Shown here piece by piece: positions 49,561 through 61,292 of a stretch of 64,000 nt of DNA (its first letter is position 1; each line of letters opens with the position of its first letter). Made by a program: the position numbers and the translations under genes. The stretch lies in NCBI GenBank assembly GCA_013399115.1, contig VXAA01001494.1, positions 572,332 to 636,331 of the forward strand. Reading direction: 5' to 3'. Origin of the DNA: Anseranas semipalmata (Eukaryota; Chordata; Aves; Anseriformes; Anseranatidae). The notes below the pieces were generated by a model. That model did no database searches, was not told the DNA's origin, and was given only the letters and a program-made list of their open reading frames with translations.

Positions 49561-51269
49561 TGCCTTGTGAACTTTTTGATGCCTCAGAGAAGTGAGGCCA
49601 GCTGAGTCAGGCATGCAAAGAGAAGCAACTCAGAACTACAAGACAGAAGTAACACAATAGAGCCGCCCATCCCTAATCTGGATGCTGGCTAAGCAATGCT
49701 TTGAAGTGATCCACAACTGTGGAAAGACAAAAGATGCAGAAAGTTTATACATTTCCAGTACAGAAAAGCTACTTCTTAAGATGTTTTAAGTAAAGCATGT
49801 AAAAATTTGATCAAATTATTGGTCACTTTTTCTAAACCCATTGTACCTTGTTTTTCTGATGCCTGTGGTTTTTGCTGTATACGAGGCTCATAATAGTTTT
49901 CCACTTTTCTCCATACATTGATGAATAATTTTAAGGCACTTTGACTGAAGGAGATGTGTCAGCAGAAATACAAATTCTTAAATTATTTAGCGTGTGGCAA
50001 TACATCTAAGAAATAACTCATTCTAATAGAAAACTGCAGAATTTGAACTTCCCTAAGTTGGTAAAAATGCTTGAATCACTTCTTCCCACAAATATTTTCC
50101 AGAAGAGAGAAATTTCCATAATGAAGTATTAAATAATTGTAAATTAAGTTGGCATTAAGTTCCAATAATGGCTGACTTTTGAACAACAACAAAACTCTCA
50201 AGTTCATTTTTGAACAATTTCTAATGTCAAATACAGTTTTTTTCCCCCCATTTAAATCCTTGTTATTTGGACAGCTTTTCCTCAAATTAATATTTTCCAA
50301 TATTTAAGAACCCTAATCACAAATTTATGATATTTTTATTCCTATTCAGTAAACCAGAAAGTGTCTTATTATTATAATGATACTGCCTAGCTTTATTTTC
50401 TTCTATACATAGATTAGTTGCCTGATTTCTCCAAACATACTTAATTATGACTAATAAAAAACAGATAAACAAGTGCAGATACACAAATTAGGACAAATAT
50501 AATGTTATTAATGTTGCCTTAATTTATACTCACAGGAAAACTTACAGTGAGGTATAAATTTACTTGCTGAAGAAAATAAATGAAAAGATAATTAAACTAA
50601 TTAAAATTACACTCTGATGTACAGCTGCAAGGATGAGCAATTCTGGCTAGAGCATCATTAACCATGTACGTTAGCATTTGTTTGTACTTATAGCTAGGCA
50701 TGAATTTATTTGGAGGCAAAAAAGGATTTTATTTCAGCATCCAAGCACATACTTAGCCCCCCTAAAGATGGTGTATTTAAGTTACTCAATAGCAACGGAT
50801 TACCCATAAGCTTAAGATTAAATCTGAATGAGCGCTTTGCTGAATTCAAGTCAAAATGACTCTTAGTCACAAGCTTAGTTTGCGCATCTGTGCTAGCAGG
50901 GTAAAAGGATGTGGAACCAAAGCACACCGTCTTTCAAGACACCCTATTAGGGATGTGCATCATGTCAGTCTGACTCCCAAAGGAAAACTGGGAGGATTCA
51001 GCTCTGGAGAAAGAGCAGACACAGCAAGACCATGACTGGCAGAGCTGGACTAACAGGTGCACAGTTAAAAGCAGAGGTTGGCTCAAGGTGCAAAGCGTAG
51101 CACCAAGCGAGATCACAGTCCCAACACTCTGCATGCAGACATAGGTAGTGCCTGCAACTGATATCATACATGCGTGGCTGCAGCAATTCTGTGTGCATTT
51201 CTTTGCAAGAGCATACAACAGCTACAGTATCATGCCAATTGCCTAGGCAAAACAGAGATGCAAGAGTGA

Positions 51270-51283
51270 ATGCAAATTTGCAT
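51270..51283. promoter_or_regulatory. Perfect octamer palindrome ATGCAAATTTGCAT (POU-type site candidate)
   Basis: The 14 bases read the same on both strands and contain overlapping ATGCAAAT and ATTTGCAT octamers, the canonical POU-domain (OCT) recognition sequence, in opposite orientations. POU factors are known to dimerise on related palindromic elements. The sequence is seen directly; function as an enhancer site is inference. No promoter or gene is identified nearby. Confidence 0.4.
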
Positions 51284-52496
51284 ATATGCAAGATTAAAAA
51301 CGTGGTGTCATACAATTTTTTAAGCCACACAATGAGTCACTGAAGGACCATGAGTGGAAAGAAGGAGTCCTCTGCAAGTGCATCTAGATACATACACACA
51401 CACAAATATCTCATCTACTTGATATGAAGCTGAACAAATAGCATTACACATCTACATTCTTTGATGTCCTCAAACACCATAGACAGTCCTTACATCCTAC
51501 AGTATCCTGGCAAACTAGACTAGACCAAATAGCTCAGTTGTAGATCTGCTCCTTCCTTATCCCACAGGCATATTTCTGTGGCACTATGTTTCATAGCATC
51601 CTAACTCTTGCATCAAAGAGAAGTGATAGATCAGTTAAGAAACAGCCTCTGTAAGCACAGATGAGGAGTGAGTAAATATACCTTTTAAACCCCACAAAAT
51701 GGGAAAAAAGTACATTTCTAAAACCTGTGAAACAAAATTCCCTAATTTCTACATCCAGAGCAATCTCTTAATGGCTCCTAGTAGCTGGCCTGAGTGATCT
51801 TGGTTGTAGGGGAGCTGTAGCTATGTTCTGACTTGCTCAGAAGCTTGTGCCACTTTTTGCAACTGCAAAGAAAAGAAACTGGATTTAAACTCCAGCAAGA
51901 CAAAATGATTTGGTTTTACATTCACTTTCCCTAGGCTGAAATGATGCAAAGATACTGAGCAGTTGAGAATTGCTAATTTCTATATTCTTCTGAATGGTCT
52001 TTATAGAATTAGAAGTGAAAGCAATTTAATCTAATTGCAAAGAATTCTTCGGTGTCAACAGCTATTTATATGCTTATGTTTTCCCCACTAACTACACAAA
52101 ACATTTTCAGTCAAAATAAGAAAAGACAGCATCCATTTTGTCCATTGGCTTTCTTCTCCTCATACCTTACTGACTATTCTGACCTGCCTTTGGACTAGCA
52201 GGACCACACTTCAAGTTTTTTACCTTGGGAAAGGCCTCTTGGCCTTTGGAAGAAACATCGTGGGACAAAGTACAAAGCACTCCAGACTTGAGACTTCAGT
52301 TCTCACACTGTGGTCAGCATTAAAGCCTGGATTATACAGCTAGAAAAATTACAAAGAAAGAGGCAACTCTGACTGTCTTGAATTAATTCTTATGAAAGAA
52401 GAAAAACCTATGGTATAGTCCTTTCCTAAAAGGCCTCACAGGAAAGAAATAATTATGGACGTCTCTAGACAAAGCGTTTTAAAAAACCTATTGTAC

Positions 52497-52545
52497 TTGC
52501 ATTGAAGTTAATGGTAAAAACTCTGCTGACCTCAGGAGCATAACA
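52497..52545. repeat. Decayed amniote repeat (CATTGAAGTTAATGG core)
   Basis: GCATTGAAGTTAATGGTAAA followed by AACTCTGCTGACCTCAGGAG aligns with 'cattgaagtcaatggcaaaactcccattgacttcaggag'. It keeps both halves of the internal inverted motif that is typical of the family. Confidence 0.55.
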
Positions 52546-54299
52546 CTTTACATTTGTAACCAACACAACTGTAGGAAGTTATACAACATAATTGATGCCA
52601 TTTTCCCTCTTAAATTAATCTCATGGAATTAAATCTGTCCACACTGTGTTTTCAGGAAAGTTTTTCTGTAGTTAGTTCTTCCTGCTGTACTATATATTAA
52701 AATTTCTATTCCAATTAGCATCCAAAAAGTCTAGGCTCCACCCAAACATTTAATTGTTTCAGGCAGGGAAGAATTCAGCACCCACAAACTCTGCTTTATA
52801 CTCTTCTCCCCATTGTTAAGGGTATTCTGATTTGCAAAGCTAGTGCATCAAGCTTAGGAAAGCTGTTCTGAGCATGCATGCTGTGAAATACTCATTAAAC
52901 AAGGCACAGGCAGAGCTAATGCAGAGAACGGGGAGCAGCTGCATCAAGTGCATGATGAGAATGCCCCTGGTGAGAAAGGGCTATCTGAGAGGTGCCACTG
53001 CTCTCTGGCCCCTGCCCTTTACATCTTACACTATGAATTTGCTGAGCTCACTCTGCAGTACATCTGGCTATAAAAGAAACAAACTTGAGCAGACCCAGCA
53101 TAGACCCTTGTGCTAGGGGGCCAAGGCATGCTGCACTCGGCAATGCTGGCAAACCAGGGAGGGCTGGGGGGCAACACCAGTGGCTATCAAGGCCCCTTGC
53201 ACAACCCTGCATCTGGAAGAGGGGACAGCGGCTCAGAGTACTTTGCAAGCCATGCCTTTCCTAACCAGTCTCTCTTGGGAAGCAGAGGGAGTTTGGGCCT
53301 TAAAGTTCGATTAAGTTTTATAATTCTCATTCCTGACAGGCAAAAGCTTTTCCTGCTAGTTGTCTTGAAGAAAATAAAAAGAAAGGAAGGAGGAGACAAA
53401 CATTTCTAGAATTATTTGTTAATATTTTTTGGCAGCTGTACATGTACTACTCTCTTGCTGTGACCATAATCGAAGCCTAATGTTGCTCCCAAGGAATTCT
53501 GTGGCAGTATTCCCACCGACTGTAGTGTGAGCAGATCTGGGGCCTTTGTTTGGTCAAAGCTGTTCCAGATGGAGGCCAAAGGATTCCCACCCGGCATTCC
53601 AGTTTTAAATAATGATTCTGCCCTTCTCTTCCAGAAGTAGTTTTCTGGCTCCAGCTACAGCTGACCTGTTGGGACCAACAGTGGAAACTACCCACTGCCA
53701 TTGTGCAGCATGACCCAACTCTTGGGAGAAAAGGGTAATGCTGCTTTATTAACTGCATAGCTGCCTAAGCAATGCTAAGATAGTTACATTTGGTGCAATT
53801 TGGTTTAGATTTGTATATATTGAAGGGGTTTCAGGTAGTCACAGAAATGCAGCTGCACCTGGGATAGCAATGCAGTTAGAGCACACCAATGGGACAGATT
53901 TTGAATGATGTCAGTTGTCTAGTTAGCTTCACACAGAACCCTGAAATCCCAGCACTGGTACACCTACCCACATAGAACCACCCCAGAAATGCAACGCAGG
54001 AAAAATATGAGCTGCCCTAAAAGGGTATCTGACAATCACAAAAGGCAAAATTCTTTAGTTTTCCAGAGGTTCCCCTGGAATCTTAAAGGTGAAAAAATGG
54101 TCAGAAACTTAGGTTGCATCTTACTTCATAAAGTACAAAAAGTAGCCTAGCAGTAGTTCTGTACCAATGGATGTGGGCCTAGTTCTCAGAGAACAGACGC
54201 ACAGGAACACCAAACTCTTTGGTATTTTCAACTGAGCATCAAAATATCACTGGTCACCTTTGAAAACTTAGGCTGCTATCATCATTATATATCACCTTT

Positions 54300-54315
54300 A
54301 AAAAAAAAAAAAAAA
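54300..54315. repeat. A16 homopolymer
   Basis: Uninterrupted A-run. Confidence 0.9.
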
Positions 54316-55354
54316 CACTTTTCCTCCCTTGACTTTGTTAATAACTCACTGCTGACCTATGACTCTAATTCTGTAAGCAAACTGATTCTTGTTCGTGCAA
54401 GTAGGACTGAGCAAAGAATGCAACTTTAGGCCAGTAGAAAAGAAAAGCAAAGCACGGTCTCCCAAGTTACCACAGTACACAGCATGATTTTTTTGCCCTA
54501 ATATGCATGATTTGACAATACCATAGGATGTTGACAAGCTCTCAATTCAGACAGGAAGATCCACCAAATCATGCATCAAGTCCCTGCACATCTCCTGACA
54601 TCCCTGTGGGTGGTGAGGCCTCTTAGCAAATTTTCAAATCTACACTTACTCAAAGTCCAAGTATAGGAAATTAAACTTCTTTCTCCCATATATTATGTGG
54701 CTGAGCCTGTGCAGGCTAAAAGCCAAGCACCTTGGTTAACATTATAGCACGAAACACTACAACGCCAGCGAAGAATGCATGGACATAAGGCACCTGCATG
54801 CTTAGATGGAAGATTTTTGTATTCTCAAATGGGATGGGTACTGTTACAGCACAGCAATACCTTTGGTACACAGTGTAATCGCCTGCTTCAGAATTTGCTT
54901 CATAAATCAAGGTTGCCTTGTCTTTCTGGTCAATTTAGCCATAGAAACCAGATAGATCGCAAACACAAAAGGACATACAAATAGTCTGTTAACATTTTCT
55001 AAGAACTAGCCTGCTAAAATGTAACCCTTTTGTCAAGTTTCATTAAGGCATGGACTGAGAAACAAGAGAGCATACGAAGCAAATTATTTAGGTGCTCCTG
55101 TAATACATCTAACATTCTTGTATGTTGAATCAACAGTCCAAGAAAAACAGGAGTTCTGACCAATTGTTTTGCTTTTCCCTCTGCACAGTTGCTATATGGG
55201 CTCCATTTTTTTTAAACAATTGTAGATTGTACCTGTTTGCCAGAGGCATTTCATTGGCTCAGTTATGTTATAAAACTAGAGAATAAATACAATTTCACAA
55301 AAAATTGACAGAAAACAGGAATGGGAGGGTGGGGACCAAGCTTTTCTTTAAACA

Positions 55355-55404
55355 TACATACACACACGCATATCTATATATACACACACGCACAAACACA
55401 CACA
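55355..55404. repeat. Compound CA/TA microsatellite
   Basis: ACATACACACACGC, then TATCTATATATA, then CACACACGCACAAACACACA. Mixed and imperfect. Confidence 0.9.
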
Positions 55405-56439
55405 GACTGAAACAAGCTTGTTTCTTGCTGTCTTGGGAAGTGCCAATTTAAAGAAAAAATATCAAAACCAACACTATTTTTCCTCTAAGTTTCTACAGCA
55501 AATAGCTTTTCTTTGACTTTACCAGACACTGAACTGGGCTTTGAGTATGCATTAATATGAGTGAAATTGGCAATTGTCTCCAGGATGACATGCTAATGAA
55601 ACAGACTTTGTAAGCAAGAGGCAGAAATAACTGCAATGCTTTATAGGCTACTGAAACCTGTCCAACAGTTTTCCCCTTTGCTACATTTCAATCTGATGAA
55701 AGAAAGTCAAGGAGCAGAAAAAGCACACATGATAAGGTATGTGATGCTTTGTGTTCAGCAGGCAAATTTGTATGACATTTTCTCCCTTCCGTTTTCTCAG
55801 TGAGTGAGTGAAAGCTTGCGCATGTTTGTCAGACTGGCCCTCCATTAAATGTCTCTTCATGGAAATAAGGGGATATTTATGCACAGTGACTAATGAATGG
55901 ATGCATTCCAGCATCTGCTATTGTGTATTTCCTGTAAAGTCATTTATTATTCTATCTAACAAACACAGTGTTCTTGGGTTGATGCTTAAGATTAATGAGG
56001 CATTTACTCCTATTCAAGAAACAAGTTCAGAAGACACATTTTCTTCCATTCAGCTGTGCTGATAGTTTAATTAATGCCATTAATACACATAAGTCACCAA
56101 AAACTGTTTTATGGTAACACTGAGGAAAGTTGGCAAAGCAGGGAAGTTTCAGAGATAAAGCTACAGCATAACACTTCCCTTTGTCTGCAGGTAGTACAGG
56201 ATTCTCCAGACAGAATGGTGATCTTAGGGACTGTACAAGTAACAAACAAACAAGATGTAATGAGCTGAGGTAATGACAGAATATCAGTCTTAACTCTCTG
56301 CTTGTGTGGGCTTAGCCAAACCCTTGATGTCATTTAATTACAATTTTTTTTTTGTGTGTGGATGCATGTCATATTTTCCCCAGTAGTACAAAGAGAGGAA
56401 AAGAAAGAAAATGCCCTCTCACTGAAATGAGTTGATACA

Positions 56440-56467
56440 ATAGACCATAACCAGTGCTATGGTCTAT
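56440..56467. repeat. Inverted repeat, 10-bp arms and 8-nt loop
   Basis: ATAGACCATA (56440-56449) and TATGGTCTAT (56458-56467) are exact reverse complements around ACCAGTGC. The arms are AT-rich, so a hairpin would be only moderately stable. Confidence 0.7.
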
Positions 56468-57199
56468 GGTTTAAAGATATATTAGGGGAGCTTTTCAAAA
56501 TGTGCACTATTGCACTGATAAGACAGGAGGAATGTAATGGCTCTTTCAGCGTATTGCTGAAGTTTCTCCATGGGGCCTTTTTTGTAAGAGATGCATGAAC
56601 ACATTTTGCCTAATTGCCAGGCCCACTCAGGCCAGCATAGAAAGCTTGAACAGGAGCATTGCTGGGTGCACATTCCAAAAACTGAGAACTGGAAAGCAAG
56701 GAGTGAGTGTGCAAGCGTGTGTGAGGTGGGGACACACCAAAAAAGCAGTGAAAAGGTGGCATTTAGCAGGGCTTCCCAGCACCTCCCCCAGGAGCAAACA
56801 ATGCACCAAAACAAAGGTACCAAACCCCAGGCTTTCTCACTCTGAAGCTGTATCTAGAGTTATCCTTTCAACCATACTCTTATGATGAGGGTAATCTCCC
56901 TGCAGTGACCCAAAGCGATTATCTGATGATCCCCACTCTCTCCTGAATCCTAGAAAAAGCAGAAGATGTTAAAGAGCTTGGAGACAGCATTCTTACTGAA
57001 TTAGAACAATAGTCCAAGGACAAAATCCATTGGTGATCCAGACAAATAAATACAACAACATACACCCACATTACAAGTATAGATGGCTGCCTGCTGAGCT
57101 TCTGGAGACAGAGCACTGACTTCATTTGTTTTAGCCTTTTAATTATAATTTTTCTTTCCTCACTTTCACTGTCTTTATCTCAAAGACTGATTACAGGAA

Positions 57200-57226
57200 G
57201 GGGGGGGGGGGGGCCAACACCCCCCC
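57200..57226. repeat. G14 followed by C7
   Basis: Fourteen G (57200-57213), CCAACA, then seven C (57220-57226). The two runs are self-complementary and could form a G:C hairpin. The G-run could alternatively join a G-quadruplex. Confidence 0.85.
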
Positions 57227-57859
57227 AGAAGCAAACAGACTTTCAATATTAATTCTCTCCAAACAAGAGAAATAAGCAAAGCACAACTGGCACTGCTTAT
57301 AGAAGAGCAGTAGATCACTGTACGTCTAGGCTGCTGGTAGTGCTGCACAGTGCTCTGTCACCACACAGCTTTGCTGCTCCAGCTAACACCAGCTAAAAGC
57401 AATCTTCCACGTGCAGCAGATGACTGCAGGCACAGGGATGGATGTAGGGTTTGGTATAATGTCTGCTAGAACAAGGAGCTCCTGGACAATTGAATAGAGA
57501 AAGGCCATTAGCTGATCTCAGTCTTACTGTAATTCCTGGAGTAAGATAACAATGTCTATGCAGGCTAATGTGATAACCAGGAAGCCTTGACAGATACACT
57601 TCTGCCTTCAAGACATCTAAAACCAACAAAGAAACAGTTTTGATTATACTGGAAATTCATCGATTAATAACAGGAGTGTTTGAACATCTTGCTTAGAAAA
57701 TCACCTTCTATCCCTGACTGTCCCAGCCAGAAGCTCTAAATGGCTGAAGACTGTAATAATTTTCTCAGCCTGAAACGGTGATGCTACCAACAGGTGAAGG
57801 GACATGCTATGAACAATGGACTAAGACCTGCTAGAAACATGCAAACATACAGATTTCAG

Positions 57860-57860
57860 N
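57860..57860. other. Single unresolved base
   Basis: One N, indicating an ambiguous base call. Confidence 1.
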
Positions 57861-58518
57861 TTAGACCTAGGAAGTAGCATTTCCTTCACAGAAAGTATTT
57901 CCAAGAACATATTTAGCTGTCTTATATGCTTATCCCTTTATTGTGGGAGTAATACAGATATCTGAGGATAGACAAAATAGAATGAAATATGATGCACAAT
58001 CTAATTCGCAGTGCTATTTAAGAGAACAAACTTGTTTTTTAAATATACTACTTCAAATTGTTTTGAAGAAGTTTGATCAATAGCCTCAAGAAATTTTATT
58101 TTATTTTTTCCCTGCAAAAGTTTCCCAGTGCTTAGCCTGTGGCTGTTAGCATTAAATTTCAAGACACACTGTACTAAACTGTATTAGGCATGTGAAAGGA
58201 CTTTCATTCCTCATTAGCTGTGCATAAGAAAGGATTGTAACTTTTAAAAAGAACTAAGCAGCTTTGTAAAAAATTCAAACTTCCCTTTAACAAAAATCAT
58301 ACTTGTTAAAACTTTTTTTATTCCAATCTGAACTATGCTTCAACTCAAAGCAAATAAAGTCATCAGTTGACTCCATTCTGTTAGAGGACAGCATTTGAAA
58401 AAGCAAGTCCAAGGAGTCCTTGAACAGTGGTCCCTTGTCTGTCACATCAAGACATGGCTTATACTTCACACACTATTGACCATGAAAAGCAATCTTGCGA
58501 CTTTTGAAGCCCTATCAC

Positions 58519-58534
58519 AAAAAAAAAAAAAAAA
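58519..58534. repeat. A16 homopolymer
   Basis: Uninterrupted A-run. Confidence 0.9.
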
Positions 58535-59233
58535 GGCAAGAGAAAACTTTTCTTGAAATGTCGAGGATGGGGGGCTGACTGCTCTCATCTCCTGTGATTA
58601 ATGACTTGTGGCCTTATTGTGTAGAGGCTGCTAATTAGCTTCAGACTGATTAAGGCTGCAGAATGCAAAATTCAACTTGATAAACCTGGATGGCCCCCAC
58701 TCCCCGCCCCAAGCAAGCCTGATGCAGAAACTGGCATCTAGTTTCTTGAGAAAAATACTGAACACATTCTTACTGGGAATGAATGTAATCCCAAGCGGCT
58801 CTGGACTTCAGCTTCACCTAACTAGAAGCTTGAACTGTAGCTTTTTTCTGTACAACATGATAATTATTTTTCAGACCTATCCAAGTTTCCTGTTTTTTTA
58901 ATCTAAAAACTTGCTTGGCACATTTAGTAAACAGACATCATATACTAACAAGTCTTTTTCAAGACCCTTCTAAAATTTATTTGAAGAGCAAAACAAAATA
59001 CCCAGTGGTTACTTTTAATTTTTTGTTATCCACTTATTAACAAATGAGAGCCAGTTATTTATAATGTCTCTAAACAGTTGCGCACAACCTCCTTAGATGC
59101 CCTTCATAGATGCACAAAAGAAGCAGAGAAGTGGTAACTTCTAAATTGTTATTACCTAGCATTTTGACCACCTTCTTTACTGAAATTTTCATTTGATAAG
59201 AATTGTTTGCCATAGTTATGGAGACAGAGGTCT

Positions 59234-59242
59234 NNNNNNNNN
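59234..59242. other. Nine unresolved bases (small assembly gap)
   Basis: Nine N. The short open frame called across it is therefore unreliable. Confidence 1.
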
Positions 59243-59766
59243 GTGTCAGATTAAATCTGCTTGTTAAGTTGATCTTCTCATGGAAAGCATTACATTCCAC
59301 TAACACGGGAAGGTTGTGAATACTTATGCCAGATTTTTAACACTAACCTCATCAAACCAATGCACTGCAGCATAAGGCTGATTAGCTTAATAACTGATTA
59401 CTCGTCCTCTGGGCACCAGCAACCAACATGAAAAACTTTAGCAGCTCATATAACAACGTAATACGAGTCTGCTTTTTTGGAGACCTACAGTTCCAAGAGG
59501 GAGGAAAACAATGTACATTTGTGGAACACCTCTGAAGAGGGGAAGCTTCTTGGTTTTGGTGGGAGGGATTGAAATGCTGATAATTTTCCCCCTACTGAAT
59601 AATACTATATAAGTAGACCATGTAAATATCTGTGCACAAAGGACAAATTAACCAGATTACCTTACTGGCATTATTTTTCACTTCAATTACATGTACATAT
59701 CTGAATAACTTCAACATGTCAGCTGTCAGAATTCAAGAGGCTTCCTTTCATGCTCTGCATTTAGCA

Positions 59767-59880
59767 TCATAGTCATAGAATATCTCAAGTTGGAAGGGAC
59801 CCACAAGGATCAGAGTCCAACTCCTAACTCCATACAGGACCACCCCAGAAATTTCCAGAATATCATCCATTTGTGTCCCT
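59767..59880 (-). mobile_element. CR1 LINE remnant, antisense
   Basis: Read on the plus strand, this begins CATAGTCATAGAATATCTCA and continues GTTGGAAGGGACCCACAAGG, ATCAGAGTCCAACTCCTAAC and CATACAGGACCACCCCAGAA. That is the reverse complement of a CR1 3' end. The octamer end is reduced to one and a half units, and similarity fades after about 59845. It is older than the copy at 43.8 kb and inserted in the opposite orientation. The right boundary is approximate. Confidence 0.88.
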
Positions 59881-60355
59881 GTAACCAGCAGTGGGGCCAA
59901 TTACTCACCTGTATTGCTTTAAACCTAGAGGGCACCTGTTATACCAAATACTGTGTGTTATGTAGTAAGAAGACAGTCATACTTCAAAGGAACAAGGTCC
60001 AGTATTGCAAAAATACTTCCATACAGGTAATTACTACAAGTAACTGTAGTAGGCCTTACCAGGGGGAGAGTTTCCAGGGGTGGTGCTAAATTTATGATGA
60101 AAGGCAACAGATGGTCATTGGAAATAGTAACTTAAGGTAACGTGAGATGCCTATGATAGGCAATGCAAGTAGAAGGGCATTATTCACAGCCTCTTTCAAG
60201 TTCCCAACAAGAAGTCTAAGTATATGCCTATCTTGAAGCATTCAAACAATCCCTTTGAAGTCAGTAGTAATCAGGTTTTTAAGCACTTCTGTGCCTACAC
60301 ATTTATTTTCACTTTAACTATAAAGCATATATACTGTGTGGTATAAACACTAATA

Positions 60356-60430
60356 GACCAAATTCAGCACTGCTGTAAGGTGGCAGAGTTCCTCTGACAT
60401 CAGTGGATCAATGTCTCACTCAAGACCTGG
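60356..60430. repeat. Decayed amniote repeat (GACCAAATTCAGCACTGCTG start)
   Basis: GACCAAATTCAGCACTGCTG, TAAGGTGGCAGAGTTCCTCT, GACATCAGTGGATCAATG and a trailing ACCTGGGATTT follow the family order 'gaccaaattcagccctggtgtaa...agctccattgacttcagtgga'. Confidence 0.5.
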
Positions 60431-61236
60431 GATTTAACTTATGTTTATAAGCATTTTCTAGACCTTACCCTGTTTCTTTTTTGCTTTGTTTTGCTTTCAC
60501 CAAAGCTCTTTGTAGTATAACAATTCACCATCTTTCTAGTCAGACTTTGTTTATAAAACCTTTATTGTTCAGGAACAATGCGGTTGTGAACTGTTAGAAG
60601 GAAGGACTGCAACTGGGGCCCTCTCCATACTTTCTCAGGGCACACTTTGGGATAGAGTGAATGGAACACACAGCCCTATTGATGTCAGCCAGAAGAGGAA
60701 AAATAGACAACCCCAATAAATCTAAACATAAATCTTTTTGCTCTATCTCACCATCTGTATGAATGCACCCAAAGCACAAAATTAATAAGTAGAGCAAGTA
60801 TCCCCAAGCCTACAAGACTGAAATACTGCTTGCAGACCATAATGAATTTGGTTTATATTCAGGATGGTTTGGAGGAATTTACAGGCATAGAAAGCAACAG
60901 GTGGAAACGTAGCTTGGGCCAAGACAAAGTGAATGAGATTGACTTTAACATCATGAATATATTTCAGTTTTGTGTGTCAGTTCTCTCTGACCTCTTATAA
61001 ATTTATTCAGGGGGATGTTTGTGACTTCTTATTGTTTCTTAATTTTAGGGCTCTTATGGCAAAGATTTCCATAAGCTTTAAAGGGGAAGCAAATGATTTT
61101 GGAAACCACAACTTTCTTCTGAACTCTGAGTAATGACTCATGCAACTTGACTTATATGACCAGAGGGCACATCAAGCACATTGTCCTAATACCTGAGTGG
61201 CATTTGGGACCTTAGCTGGTAGCAAGCAACTCTGTT

Positions 61237-61292
61237 TCATTGAAGTCAATGAGCCATGCCAGCTTATACCAGCTGTGGACCTGCCCCTTCTG
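61237..61292. repeat. Decayed amniote repeat (CATTGAAGTCAATG core)
   Basis: TTCATTGAAGTCAATGAGCC followed by ATGCCAGCTTATACCAGCTG and TGGACCTG corresponds to 'ccattgaagtcaatggagc...gatttacaccagctgaggatctgg'. The exact 14-base core CATTGAAGTCAATG makes this the clearest copy in the window. Confidence 0.6.

Larger units (their letters stand above)
44018..52496. other. Unique AT-rich sequence, no gene recognised
   Basis: It holds the octamer-type motifs at 44301 and 51270, the exon candidate at 45434-45487, and C12, (TTA)n, G10 and A16 runs listed separately. No longer coding or RNA signal was found. Confidence 0.5.
52546..59766. other. Unique sequence, no gene recognised
   Basis: The open frames at 53110-53409 (plus) and 56482-56823 (minus) are in moderately GC-rich sequence and show no family motif. 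The CA/TA microsatellite, the G14/C7 block and the unresolved bases are listed separately. Confidence 0.5.
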
